Below are positions 10,819-23,283 of a stretch of 64,000 nucleotides of DNA, in pieces. Made by a program: the position numbers and the translations under genes. The stretch comes from Hemileia vastatrix (Eukaryota > Basidiomycota > Pucciniomycetes > Pucciniales > Zaghouaniaceae). The stretch is from the NCBI GenBank assembly GCA_030280995.1, contig JASXTE010000007.1, positions 18,452,001 to 18,516,000 of the forward strand, read 5' to 3'. Below the pieces are notes generated by a model. That model ran no database searches, was not told the DNA's origin, and worked only from the letters and a program-made list of their open reading frames with translations. How positions within the stretch are numbered: the stretch's first letter is position 1; the number at the start of each line of letters is the position of its first letter.

Positions 10819-11962
10819 TTATAAATTATGTTAAAAACATGTAGTTCACAGGGGAACAATAAGTAAAGGTACACAAGTTATATACATAAGTGAAATTAAT
10901 GAGTAAATGCAATATATGTCATTATCATACCTTATATACATGCATATATCCACCTTTTATATTCCTATGTACTTAATATCATATTGGAATATGTCAGTGT
11001 AATCTTAAGAACCTTAAACATAAGTCTAAAATCTTTTTAAGTTGACTTAAAGCTGTTGTTTTCATTATTTTACAGAAAAAAAAACAAGAATTGCACTTTA
11101 AATCACTGAAAAGTTGACTACATGAGCAATAAACGTAATAATATGAAACATGCACCTTGAAAAATTGATTTGTCTTAATTAGAACTATTGATTTTGCTAT
11201 TGAAATGCATAAAAATAACACTTTTCAAATGGGGTGTTATTTATTATTTTTTTTTTTTGCCAGAAATGGCTTCTCTGTGTGTGTACTGGCCACATACTGC
11301 CTGCATTTTCCCCATATGAATAGCTTCATTTTTAGAAAAGTTAGAATTTTTCACACTATAATTACCCCCACATTGTACACCCACTATGAGGGAACACACT
11401 AAATTTAGAAACATGCACTTCTCTAGTGTCCTAAATTTATTATAAGTGAATTGACTTCATTATATGCACTAATTTCATGTATAATTTCAAACTTGGTGCC
11501 AAAAAATCACTACCATGCTTAAATTTGCCTAAAGTAGTCAAGGATTTACCAGTGCAAGAACCTTCCAAGGACTGCATTCAGTTACGCCACATCTCACATC
11601 CTATTTTGGGTTTCTCAGTCAATATTGGTCATAATTGGATATTGATTTCTTATAGTAAATTGGAATACTTAGCCCCTTCATTTCTACTGTTAATCCCCCT
11701 TCATATTGTGCCATATTTAGTGTTATTCTTTCTTTTTTTAGTCTTTTACTTTAAGTTATTACATGCATATACTCTCTTTTTTTGCCTATTCTTTTATTTT
11801 AATGGAGTATCCCTATTATTCCAGGATTTTGGTGGGCAATATCATTCTATTTATGTTATTGTTCATTCCTTATGTTGATGGACAGCTGTATTAGCCAGAA
11901 TGAGGTGTCATTGGCCATCTATAGGATTGTTAAGTCAGGTAGGACACATTTGAGAATTATTG

Positions 11963-11975
11963 GGTATAAAAGGAG
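11963..11975 (+). promoter_or_regulatory. TATA box of the C-type LTR
   Basis: GGGTATAAAAGGAGG; the same box in element C reads GTATAAAAAGGAGG (minus strand, near 39299-39312). It marks the probable U3/R region of this LTR family. Confidence 0.5.
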
Positions 11976-12796
11976 GGGGTTTTTGGTCTTGTTTTCTGCA
12001 TTCTTTATCATTAAAATTAAATCATATAACCATTAAAATTACAATACATTTCATTATTACTTTTTAAAGTCATTGAAAAGTGTTTGAATTGGGATATCTT
12101 TTTTCTACCAACTATAAGATTGTAACCCATTTATAATTAGTGAAATTAAAATTAATGAGACCCTTACATTGAGTTACATTTTTATACTTATTGGATTTGT
12201 ACTGCAGTATTCATATAGGGCCATTTAATTCTTTTAGAAAACTGGATAATCAAGCTCTTTAGGTCTCTGTACTTGAACTCAGCCTGAAACATAAGGTCAG
12301 AAAAACAAATTTAAGAAAAGTAAGTGCAAGAAAAAGAAGTTCATCAAAATCAAGTATATGAAACATCATTTGCAACCAAGAAATTTTTTTTTTTTTTTTT
12401 TTATACAAAAAAATTGTAAAAAAAAAAAAAACAAAAACAAAAACAAAAAATGAAATGAAAAACCTTTTTATAGTGTAAAAAAAAAAAACAAAAAAAAAAA
12501 CTTCACATAGTTAAAAGATATTTATCTTACACTCATTTTTCCAACATATTTTTTTTTGCTCATATTTTTCTTACATATATTTTTCTAGTATATATTTTCC
12601 TATCTTTATGTAAATCCCTACAATATCCCCAACTTGCGCTGAATATCCCCATGAGGGATATCTTACTTGGTGCACAGTGTTCCCTTGCCAAGTAGGCAAA
12701 AGAATATATATTTATAATGCATTATATGTTTTTATATTTTTATATTTGTATATCTGTACAATTAGATAATGGTATAAATATAGAATGTTATATTTC

Positions 12797-13135
12797 TATA
12801 ATTTTATAATTTTATAATTTTATAATTTTATAATTTTATAATTTTATAATTTTATAATTTTATAATTTTATAATTTTATAATTTTATAATTTTATAATTT
12901 TATAATTTTATAATTTTATAATTTTATAATTTTATAATTTTATAATTTTATAATTTTATAATTTTATAATTTTATAATTTTATAATTTTATAATTTTATA
13001 ATTTTATAATTTTATAATTTTATAATTTTATAATTTTATAATTTTATAATTTTATAATTTTATAATTTTATAATTTTATAATTTTAAAATTTTATAATTT
13101 TATAATCCTATAATTTTATAATTTTATAATCTTTT
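12797..13135. repeat. Octamer satellite (TATAATTT)n, copy 1
   Basis: About 42 tandem copies of the 8-base unit ATAATTTT, nearly perfect, with a few changes at the right end (ATAATCCT). The same array in copy 2 is three times as long (41878-42905). The unit is pure A/T. Confidence 0.97.
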
Positions 13136-13143
13136 AATTTTTA

Positions 13144-14087
13144 CCGTGAAATATTTGGGGGGGACTTGCTAGCAAGTCCTTAATTTGAACTTAGATGGAA
13201 CTCATATGGAACATAGACTCAACTTATAATGAACTGATTTTGAAATTTGCTTTGAACTAATCTTGAGCTCTTAAAGAACAATGGATGAGTCTGAGCTGGA
13301 GTAATAGTGAAAATATAATGAATAATATACAGAAATAATAACAAGGTCAGATTAAGAATCTGATCCATTCAAAGGATTTTTTTCATAAAACACAATTTGG
13401 TTAGATTTTGAATTTCACTTGATCATTATAATTACTGAAAATAATAGTATTTATTTTGAAACTATCAATTTTAAACTCTCTAATGATTTTATTAGTTTTT
13501 TTTTGAAAAAACAAATAATAAGATTAGTGGTTCTTTTTATTGATAATTCCTTTTAACCAAGAATTTGAAGCTTTTACTTTTTGATTTAAACCATTTTACC
13601 TGATTTATTTTTATTTTTATCATTTCTGATTATGCAATATAATTATTTTCAATTCAATGGATTTATTTAAGAAACTTATTAAACTATCAAAATTTTCAAT
13701 TATTTTATTATAGAATACTGTTAAAAGACTCATAAATAAAAAAAGATAAGATAAAAATAAGTTATCTATATTTCTGGTTCAATAAAGCCCTCTTATAGCT
13801 TCTTTATATTGAGCACTAATAATTGATAAATTATTTAATTTTTTGTCTGGAAAGAAGTATAATTCTTATACCAGTGGATTCTAATCCAGTTTTTTATATT
13901 TTTATATACAATAAGATGATTAAAATTAAAAGAAAATATATTTTTGCTCTTTTTTTGGTTTATTGAATATTTAACTACTAAGAATTTTCGCAATATACAT
14001 TTATTCAATGTAATACATATATGATATTATGGAACTCTTCATGATGTATTTCATAAAAAATCTCATGTAAATATGGTTATTTGGTAG
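13144..14087. mobile_element. Left end of large TIR element L, copy 1
   Basis: Starts CCGTGAAATATTTGGGGGG next to TTA, followed by the palindrome GGACTTGCTAGCAAGTCC (13162-13179), which is the same end as the small MITE at 9716. The following 0.9 kb is AT-rich and without recognisable genes. The matching right end is missing here, because copy 1 stops at 24073. Copy 2 keeps both ends (42922-59842). Confidence 0.65.
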
Positions 14088-14215
14088 TCTCAGGCTGAGG
14101 TCAAGTACAGAGACATGAAATAGCGTGAATGGTCAGTTTTCTAGAAGATTTTAATGCTCCTATATGAATACTTTAGTACAAATCCAATAAGTATTAAAAT
14201 GTAACTCAATATAAG
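14088..14215 (-). repeat. C-type LTR fragment in front of element B, copy 1
   Basis: TCTCAGGCTGAGGTCAAGTA matches the plus-strand start of the C LTR (30747). Element B interrupts it at ATAAG (14211-14215). In copy 2 the rest of the LTR follows on the far side of B; in copy 1 it does not. Confidence 0.8.
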
Positions 14216-16196
14216 TGTCAAGGGGTCCTTTTTGTCTAGAAGCTTGGTTTGAAGTTTTCACGAGGTTTTTAAGTGATGAAATTGACTCTCAACAAAATAG
14301 TACGTATTTTATAATCAAAATGATTGTTTTACTCAAATATAAGAGGTAGAATTTAAATATTAAAATAGATTATAGATTAGAATTACACTGTTGTAAGTAC
14401 TAATGTTATAAAATATAGAAATAAGTGTTATATTGTATAATATAGTAATAAAAGTAAGTAATTGAAGGAATGTCTTGAAAAGCACAAAGTAAGAGGCCTT
14501 TTATAGGAAAAACATGAGGGAATAAAATATACAGAATTTACACCATCTACTGTAAGAGTGTGAGAAAAAGGATAACAAAAAAAAGGAGTACATATATCAG
14601 CCGGGATGTCTAGAAGATTGAAGAAATGAATAGGAATAATAAAGGATAGAAATGGAAATAATAAGGTAGTAATATAAAATGAAATAAAATAGATATAATT
14701 TGAGAGAATAGGATGACAATATAATTGAGATATGACAAAAGTTGTAAGTATTAAATTGAATTGCAAATATTAATAATAATAATAAATGTTTAAAAGCACG
14801 TCAGTTTAAAATTAATATTATAAATATTAAGGCAACCTATAATAATTTATATAGTATTTAAATAAGATTTAATGCACTAATAAAAATAGTAAATAAAGAA
14901 ATATATTTAAAATATGTTGAGTGAGTGTATAGTAAGTAAGTCATGATCTACCAGATGGACTTCTAAAGCCCTTTTATAGGCAAGAGGACATTCTGGAGCG
15001 TTCCAATAGTATATACAAAAAGGTAAAATTATGTGAAATAATTAATTTAAAAGAATCTAACTTAAAAACAAAAAAAATAAATCCGTGAATAGAAAAAAAC
15101 ATCTTTCCCATTAGTAATCCCTAAAAAAGAATAGAATTAATATAACAACTAAATACGTGAGTATAAAAAATATGAGAACTATGAGAAAGAAATCTAAAGA
15201 AGGAATACCAATAGCTAGAAAAGTATAATTAAAATAAAGGGAAGTATTTTTACGCTTTTAAATAAGCTTAACTAAGTATAAGTAATATTAATTTAACTAT
15301 GTCAAGTAAATGAACTATTAAATCAATTAAACAACTAATTAAGTTAATTCAGGAACCTTTTAACATGAGAATTTGAATTTAATCATATTAAATTAATGTA
15401 GTAATATTAGTAACAAAATTAGGGGTCACAGAAGCGCCAAATATTGATGGATATTATTATATGATAGGTTGAATTTAGTTTTATATAAATGTTATTATTA
15501 AAAATTGTAATTACTGTGTAGGTTAAATTTACACTGATAATATAATTTTAAATAATTTATTTATACATATAAATCACACCTTGATATTATAGAATATTAT
15601 ATTTATTTATGTAATACAATTTATTTAATAATAAAATTAAGTATAATATTTTATTTCATTCACAAAACATTTATAATTTTATTTTAAATAATTTTTTGTA
15701 TTTACGTAAAGTTATTCCTTTACAGTAATTTATTATATAAATTACTGGACTCCTAAGATAGCCTGGCTGACAACATATATGACATAAGAAATAAATAGAC
15801 TGGTACATCAACAAGGGCATCAAATTTATTAGCAATAAAGTTTGAGTTCCTTGGACTGTCACAATTAATTACACAATAATTAATTAATTATATTACTTTC
15901 ATGGGATTCCAGATCTCTCACTGAGGTAATATAATTGTTTTAAAGTTTTTTTTATTATAGGTTTATTATTAAATTTTATTCTCATTGACTTATACTATTG
16001 AGCACGGTGTTAGGGAGTAAAATTGTAGGGGACATTTTATTTACACTAATTATTTATACTACTTATTGTACTTAACTAGTTAATTTTAAGTAATACTTAA
16101 GTAGATAATTAATTATTAGTAAGAAGAAGGGGCGTGGCTTCAACTCAGTAAAATAATCAATTATTTTACCGGTTAAGTCTAGTAGCCTGGCTGACA
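14216..16196 (-). repeat. 3' LTR of chromovirus B copy 1, interrupted
   Basis: Starts TGTCAAGGGG and ends GCCTGGCTGACA. With the S-type LTR and its duplicated ACATA removed, the length is 798 bp, against 790 bp for the 5' LTR at 23284-24073. Paired segments such as GTCTAGAAGCTTGG and GGGCGTGGCTTCAACTCAG are found in both. Confidence 0.9.
14595..15772 (-). repeat. S-type solo LTR inside the B LTR, copy 1 (1178 bp), target duplication ACATA
   Basis: On the minus strand it reads TGTCAGCCAGGCTATC... to ...CGGCTGATA; flanked by ACATA (14590-14594, 15773-15777). The other B LTRs (near 23650 and 53290) show the empty site GGAGTACATATATGA. The same insertion is in copy 2, so it is older than the duplication. 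Confidence 0.92.
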
Positions 16197-16231
16197 CTCC
16201 CTCACTCTAAAAATAAACAATAAAAAAAATG

Positions 16232-19200
16232 CTATGATTTTTTCTTTTTATACTTTTTTAGTAGAGTAGGAAGATTAGATATCTTCTTCCCAGGTATCCA
16301 AGAATCATATTCCGATGATTTATTCTTGAATATCAATAAGTATTCTGTACCTTTTTCAGCAGTGACTATTCTGTCATTTAGAATTTTTTCAATTTCTGCT
16401 GTTTCAGTGATTTCATTTGGGGTTTTCTTTGGTCTTCCCCTCCTTTTTGGAAATAAATCACTATTGGATGTGTAAGATTTCAGAAGAGATATCGGAAAAA
16501 CAGGATGTTTTCTGTCATATGGAGAATACAAAATAACCTCAACTGCATTATCTCCAATCATTCTTCTGACAACAAATGGACCAACAAATGGATCTTTCAA
16601 TTTGTTATTACCTTGTAAGTTGAAGTGGACTGTAGAAATCAACACTTCATCACCCTTTTTAAAAGTGTATTCTTTATGGGATTTGTCCCATCTCTTCTTC
16701 TCATATTCAAATGATTTTTCAATACATTGTTGAGCATGATTTCTGCATAGTTGTTGCATTTGAAGAAAAGACTTTACACCAGGATGTATATCCAATATAG
16801 GTATTTTGTTATTGAGAATTCGGGCAGGAGTGTTTAAAAAATATCCAAGCCTGAGCTCAAAAGGCTTTATTTGAGTAACAGAATGAACAGTGCTATTATA
16901 AGCAAATTCCAACTCAGGAAGTAAGTAACCCAATCATGAGTGAATCTGTCATTATCTTTATACTCAAGACCAAAGACACAATATCTTCTTATCATGTCCT
17001 CTAATGTCTGAATCATTCTTTCAGCTAAGCCATCAGTCTGTGGGTGATGGGCCGTAGAAAGTTTCAGATCACAACCACAAACATCCATCAGAGAAATCCA
17101 AAATTCAGAAGTAAATTTAGGGTCTCTGTCAGAAATTATGCCTTTAGTAAAACCAGCAGTATTAAACATATGAGACCACCATAAAAAAGCTAATTCTTTA
17201 GTGGAAACATCCTTGTGGGTAGGGATAAATTTACACATTTTTGTGAATCTGTCCACAATAACCCAACAAGAGTTATAACTGTCTTTACCAGCAATAGGTA
17301 ACCCTGTTATAAAATCCATGTTTATTATCTGCCATGGTGAATCAGGAGGTTCAATATGTTTCATTAATCCTGCTCTTTTACCAGTTAATCTTTTTGATTT
17401 TTGGCAAGAATCACAAGACTCAACATATAATTTTGTGTCTTCAGACATATTAACCCACCAAGCAGTGTTCTTAATTCTGAACATTGTTTTTTCAAGATCA
17501 AAATGTCCAGCTAATATGTCATCATGACAAATTTTCAAGATGATTTCTTTCGTAGAAGGAGGAATAACAATGACATTACTCAACTTTCTTCTATAATATA
17601 GATATCCTTCATCAATTGAAAATTTACTTTTTTCCAAAGCTTTTTGGTACTTTGGTGGAAGGGTTTTAATTAATGCTTGTATTGAAGAATTCTTTGGATC
17701 ATTTAATATGGTGCATAACTTTTTCAAGTCAGTGTCCTTATCATATGAATCCAGAATAAGCTGTAATATCTCTTCCTCCAAATCAACCACATATATCCCA
17801 TGTATATGAATAATTTCATCCTTAGGATCATAAGCAGGATTAGAGTCATTATTTGGCAAAGGTGACCTAGATAACATATCCACATTTGAGTGAACAATAC
17901 CAGCCCTATGAATCATTGTCATTCTCCCTCTGTATTTTTGAACAGCCAACTGCCATCTGAACATATGTCTGTTTGGTGTTTTCAAGTTTAAAAGGGATTT
18001 AACTGCACTGCAGTCAGTGATAGATTCAAATTTCTGGTCATCTAGGTAATAATGTAGCTTTTCTAGAGCCCACACTACAGCTAAACATTCTAATTGAGTA
18101 GCACCATATTTCAATTCACTATTTCTCAAGGTTCTTGAAATATAACAAATTTCTACTTCTGAAACTTTATCATTTATCACTTTTTTTTGATGGAGGACAG
18201 AACCAAGACCAATTAAACTGGCATCAGTGTACAAAAAAAATGGTTGATTAAAGTCAGGTAAAGCAAGAATTGGTGCTGACATTAAACAGTGTTTCATAGT
18301 GTCAAAGGCTCTTTGTCTTTCACTACTCCAGACAAAAGCAACATCCTTTCTAGTTAATTGGGTAAGGGGTAAAGCTATGACTTGGTAATTTTTAATATAC
18401 TGTCTATAGTATCCACACATTTCAAAAAAACTCTGTAGCTCTCTAACTGTATTAGGAGCCTTCACCTGTTGTATGGCCGCCACTTTGTTTTGGTCAACAC
18501 ATATCTGTAAGCCTGAAACAACATGACCAAGAACTTTTAAAGAATGGAACTCAAATTTACATTTCTTCAAATCAAGTGTCATATTTATTTCATCAATTTT
18601 TTGGAACACTTTACACAGGTGGTTGAGATGGTCCTCAAATGTTTTTGAGAATTTAATGATATCATCAATATAAACCATCAGCAATCCTTCAATTATCTCT
18701 TGATGGAATGTGTTATCCATGACTTTTTGAAAAACTGAAGGGGAATTTTTAGTGCCAAATGGCATCCTAATATACTTATAAATACCCATATGAGTAGCAA
18801 TCATCAGAGAGTTCTGAGAATTTGTCTCAACAGGTACCTGGTGATATCCCTTATTACCATCCAAACAGCTGATATATTTAGCACCCTGTAAGGTAGCATG
18901 AATTGAAGTAATTCTCGGTAATGGATAAATATCATCAACAGTATAAGTGTTTAATGCCCTGTAATCTCCACATAATCTAGCTTTATCCTTTTCATAAGAA
19001 ATCAAGACTGGGGAGATAACACAATATTTAGGTGTTTTAACTACCTTTTCAATAATATTCATTTTTAAAAGGGTAGAGATATTGTCTTAAATATCTTTTC
19101 TCTTTGTGGGAGAAGCAGGATAAGGCTTCTTCTTTAAACTAGGTGGTATATCAGTTAATGGACAAGAAAATGAAAGTTTCATTTCTTCCTTAACTAGTCC

Positions 19201-19912
19201 TAGTTCATGTGACCCATGAGCAAAGGCCATAGGAAAAAGACTTTATTGAGTTAATGATGGAATCTTTATCCTCACCAGAAAGTTGTTCTCCAAAAGAGGC
19301 ATTGTCAATTTCAGACATAAGGGCATGCATTTCTTTTGTAGATCTTCCTTTATATTGAACTACAGAATTACATGTGTTCAATTCTGGTTTTAATAATTTT
19401 TTGGAGGAAGAAATCTTAAATTTCCTCTTCCTGTTCATTCCCATTGTGAAACATTGGTTTGAGGGATCCAATTTTATGCCATACTTGGTTAAAATATCAT
19501 TCGCTACAATAAAACAATTGCTTAAGTTGTTATTCTTCATGACAACAAAATCACAAATAGCTCTTACAAAACCATGGTTATATTTACAAATCACTGTGGC
19601 TTTGTATTTACCAATGGGGGACAAAACAGGGCCATAATCTCTCCTATTTTCAGAAATGATAGGCATCAGTTTTGATTTATAGTCTTGATCCACTGAAGCA
19701 AGTGCTCTTTCAGAAACTACACTTCCTCCAGCTCCAGAATCAAGAACAACTTCAATTCTGGTTCCATTAATCAAGACTGGTGCCTTGAGAGGGGAAATAA
19801 CAATTGAGTTATCCTCAATGTTCTTTATGATCTCAGCATCTTCAACTGTAGATAAAGCATTATTATCAATATCAATAGTATTTAAATAATGAATATCCTC
19901 TTCCAGAATCAA
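16232..19912 (-). pseudogene. pol of chromovirus B copy 1: protease, RT, RNase H, integrase, chromodomain
   Basis: Protease with LDSGAGGSVV near 19730-19755. Reverse transcriptase with RLCGDYRALN, MPFGTKN and YIDDI (about 18655-18669); the MPFGTK form differs from MPFGPK in element C. RNase H with LYTDAS near 18220. Integrase zinc region ending CDSCQKSKRLTG and catalytic core with MDFITGLP, SDRDPKF and DGLAERMIQ. The last part carries the GPF motif of the integrase tail (PFVGPFVV), a basic RRGRPKK patch and a chromodomain (EIEKILNDRIVTAEKGTEYL ... SWIPGKKISNLP). Lesions in this copy: TAA near 19089 (copy 2 has Glu), a one-base insertion near 19228 and a one-base deletion near 16923. Confidence 0.93.
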
Positions 19913-20059
19913 GATTTCTTGTTGAGATTCATATGAAATATTGCTGGCACAATCACTTGACGTATCGTCCAGTGCTACTGTGTCATCAGCATGCTCCTCT
20001 TTTTGTTCTACAAGATTTATCTTCTTGTCACAAACATGGCCTTTCTGCCAAGGCTTTCT

Positions 20060-22233
20060 TCACTTGAAGCAAGTGTTTGTTGCATAATTTTTTGGTGCAA
20101 CAGGGGCAGAAGGTTTACCAACCTTTTCCAGAGGTTTCTGTTGGTAAGTGGAGGGTTTCTCCAAAGGGGTCCTAGGAATGAATCTTCTGGCATCATACTT
20201 TTTGTTTAGAAGGATCTCATTGCAAGTATTAATGAAAGAAGAGGGTTCTCTGGAGAACTCATTCCTAGCCACTATCAAGTCTCTCAGAGACATTGGTAAT
20301 TTATAAAGGATCCTGTCCTTCCATAACTCAAACTCCATATTTGGGTCAATTGCCCTTAAGATCTTTACAAGTTTCATTAAAAACTAAATAGGTTTATCAG
20401 TAGAAGAGCTAAATCTAGTTTCCTCATACTGCCTTTGTTGAGCCATTCTGAACTTGGAGCCACCAAATTGTGCTTTAATCAATTTCTTCCAATCCTCCCA
20501 TGAGTAGTCATTCCCATCCAGGAGAACAGATTCATACCACATTAGGGCAACATTAGTAAACAAAGAAATTTATTTGGACACAATTTCCTCATCTGGGAGT
20601 TTGTAAGAATTTTTTAAGTTATCAATTCTGCAAATAAATTGTTGCCAATCAGAGGAAGAATCACCATCAAATGTTGGGTAATGGTCAAGTTTTGGCCAAT
20701 TCTTTTGATTTGAAGGAGTCTCCTTAGTACAAGCTTATTTCTGAGTAAGGAGCAGCTGTAACTTCTCTAGTTGGGCAGTAATCTAATTGTTTAATCCCTC
20801 TGTTAAAGGTCCTGGTGCATCATTAATTTTTAATGGAAACTCAGGGGTATCAACATGTATTTCTGGAACTAATTTACTTTTAGATGAACTAGCCACAGGT
20901 AACTCTGGAGAATCCTGTACTATTTGTTCCTTCAAAGAAGTCTCAGAATACTTTTGATCAATAAACAATGAGTTCAATTTCTCCTCAATGGTTGTTAGTC
21001 TAGTTTTCAATCTTGGAAGACTAGATAAATTCTCATTGATTGTTGCAAAAGATAACTGATTCTTATTTTGAAAAGATGAAAAATGGTCATTCAATCTTTT
21101 CAGATTCATCTTAGCTATCTCCACCTCCTGGCAACAGGCAGATACAGTATCTTTCAGTTTAGACAAATTATTTTTTATATTTTGCCATAAAGCAACTTTC
21201 TTTTCATGGGTTGCTTTGTAATGAGACAATTCATCAGAGACTCTCTGTGATTCACTTCTTAATGCTTGATAACCCTGTTCAGTTAACAAACTATTATATT
21301 TCTGAGTCAATTGAATGTTGTTCATTATATGATTTTGTTTGTAAATAATTTTTCTTAAATATTCATCATTGATGTTAGTTACATCTGGAGTGTTTCTCAG
21401 TAAGGAAACAGAGTAACTTTCCAGCATCTCATAAAACTCAGGTTCAAGAGTTTCATCAATTACAGCCATATCAGGGTTAATCCTTGAGGTAGCAATTAAA
21501 AGTAATGGATTAGATACATGAGTTATTTGTCTACTGCTCCCAGCCTCTACTGGTCTCAAGGTTTCTTCTTCCCTCTCAGATTTACCTGAAGGAACAGAAT
21601 AAGCTACAAGAAATGGCACTTGAGAATCAATAGAGGGGCTTACCAGGGTTTTCTGGGTATGACCATATTGGGTTTCTTCTTCTTTTGCCTCCTTGATAGG
21701 GGTGAGGAGGTGTGGGGTTGACTTGGCTGGGTCTTGATGGACCTGCCTGAGGTAACTGATGCTGATTTTGAGACAGGTTTTCCCACTGCCACTTGGACAC
21801 TTCCACCTTCTCTTAAGACTGGGGAGCCAATTGTTGTTGATCCCTGGGGGGAAGAGGTTTCTTCTTCTCTTGAAGAAAGGTATCTATCTTTCTCACCTTT
21901 TCTTCCAGTGCATCTACCCTTGCCTTTAGTCTCAAGTTTTCTGTCCTTAGCTACTTTATGTGAGTTGACAGATTCTTTACCTGTTGAGGCAATGGCATCT
22001 TTTTTATTCTGAAGCCTTTTGGAAGTTCTTCTGGTGGGTGTATCACAGGCTTCTGATCCTGAGTTGTGTCTACTAGGATTTCCACTTCTTCCATCTCTAC
22101 ATCCTGTTTGGGGCAAGGATTTATTAATCTGAGAAATTCTTCTAGTTAAAGGAGAACTTACAGAAGTAGGCTCATCATAATCAATCAAGTTTAGTTCCTC
22201 TTCACGTGCAGCAGAACTACTTTGGTCAGTCAT
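20060..22233 (-). pseudogene. gag of chromovirus B copy 1
   Basis: The amino-terminal frame begins at 22233 (MTDQSSSAAREEE) and ends PW-stop at 21640. The gag body continues in another frame from 21619 (coiled-coil region around 20950-21350, then capsid-like segments KDRILYKLPMSLRDLIVAR). The zinc knuckle reads CFK-stop-RKPWQKGHVC near 20040-20080: its second Cys codon has become TGA, also in copy 2. Further shared stops lie near 20385, 20570 and 20738. The knuckle form CX2C...GHXC is typical of this lineage. Confidence 0.88.
21627..21998 (-). pseudogene. Overlapping coiled-coil ORF in gag of B, copy 1 (one stop)
   Basis: Reads in the +1 frame relative to the MTDQ gag frame. MPLPQQVKNL, a TAG at about codon 16, then a heptad-rich stretch (LRLKARVDALEEKVRKI) and the conserved end VSKWQWDN ... 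PHPYQGGKRRR. The same ORF type is intact in element C (37768-38217) and D (61819-62280). See the finding on the overprinted frame. Confidence 0.6.
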
Positions 22234-23268
22234 TTTAAGATTTTACTGAAATGAAGAAAAGAGACAATAAGATTAATTAGTCTTTATTTTTGATTTTTTA
22301 AAAAAAATAAAAAAAATAAAATAAAAATTTTTCAGGATAAAAATCAACTAAATAAAATTAATTTATTAATTTAAAAAATAATTTAAAACCAGGATTATAA
22401 TATAATCAACTGTAGAAATAAATTAAAATTTTTATTAATAATTTTAATTATTTTCAGGATTTAAATCAACTAATTTATTACCAGGACTTATTGTCAACTG
22501 AAGTAATCAAATATGAAACTTTATTAATTTAACAAAATTTTATTAAACTGATAACTTAACTACCAAGACTTAATGTCAACTGAAGTAATTAAATATGAAT
22601 TTTTATTTTAAAATTTTATTAAGCTGATCACTTAACTACCAGGACTTAATGTCAACTGAAATAATTAAATATGACTTTTATTAATTAAAATATTTATTGA
22701 ACTACCAGGACTCAAGGTCAACTGAAGTAATTAAATATGAATTATATATTAATTAAAAATATTATTGTCAGGACAATTTGTCAACTGGAACAATTAAATT
22801 AATCAGGACAAATGTCGACTGAAAAGATTATAATAATTAATATTAAAATATAATTGTTTTATTACCTCTGGGACTAAGAACACTTATTGCTCTATTATGG
22901 TCAACCAGGAAAAATAAAAAAAAAATATAATAATAAAAATAAAATCCAAATTACCAGACACTTCCCCCTGTAAAATGAGCAAATTAATGCCACTTACAGA
23001 GTGCTGAGTAAAAGGAAATACATAGCAATTGAAGAGTGAAGAGTAACCCACAAATAGTAATATCAATAATTACCACAATATATACGATGTTTAGTCAATA
23101 TATAAACCTAATTTTTGGAGCGCGGTTCGATTCCCGTTCGCAGAAAATAGTTTTGTCACGTGACGTATGACGTTCGTCGTTTTCGTTGCTTTCTCGTCCT
23201 TACAGGTACTCGAACGCCGATGGTCCCTTTGATTACGCCCTCAAATCACAATGCTCCGTTGATAATTT
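22234..23268 (-). other. Untranslated leader of chromovirus B copy 1
   Basis: Between the primer site and gag. It holds a tandem array at about 22478-22825, five to six degenerate units of roughly 60-85 bases built around CTACCAGGACTTAATGTCAA, then an A-rich stretch and a more GC-balanced part (23110-23268) with a tRNA-like segment. Confidence 0.7.
23117..23147 (+). other. tRNA-like T-arm / pol III B-box segment in the B leader
   Basis: GGAGCGCGGTTCGATTCCCG contains GGTTCGATTCC, an exact match to the pol III B-box consensus GGTTCGANTCC. The stem arms do not pair properly and no A box or full cloverleaf is present, so it is not a tRNA gene. It is conserved in copy 2 (about 52752-52775). Confidence 0.5.
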
Positions 23269-23283
23269 GGGAAGGCCCTCAAT

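Larger units (their letters stand above)
8770..12289 (+). repeat. C-type solo LTR, copy 1, interrupted by a Harbinger element
   Basis: Without the insert the LTR is about 1.51 kb, the same as the LTRs of element C (1502 bp). The ends have decayed (TACCAG...CTGAAA against TGTCAG...CTGACA). CATAA at 8765-8769 and 12290-12294 is the target duplication. A TATA box, TATAAAAGG, lies at 11965-11973. The open frame 11477-11878 inside it is also open in copy 2 but corresponds to ordinary non-coding LTR sequence in element C, so it is not called a gene. Confidence 0.85.
7405..12690. mobile_element. TIR element with long imperfect inverted ends, copy 1 (host of nested insertions)
   Basis: The left arm (about 7405-7427 continued at 8717-8769) and the right arm (about 12612-12690) are imperfect inverted repeats of roughly 70-80 bases; a good core is GGGATATCCAGTGCAATTT (8731-8749) against 12630-12650. 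Without the solo LTRs and Harbinger element inserted in it, the element is only about 450 bases and has no coding capacity, so it is MITE-like. The right arm contains poly(T)/poly(A) tracts (12387-12490). Its superfamily and its own target duplication could not be settled. Confidence 0.55.

Noticed and set aside
11477..11878. 133-residue open frame kept in both block copies (also 40532-40933)
   Set aside because: It lies inside a C-type LTR. The same place in the LTRs of the full-length element C is homologous but not open in this frame, and the protein is a hydrophobic low-complexity sequence without recognisable domain.
12377..12490. Long poly(T)/poly(A) tracts as a retrotransposon poly(A) tail
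   Set aside because: They lie inside the right arm of the TIR element, have no LINE or SINE body beside them, and occur in both copies with varying length.
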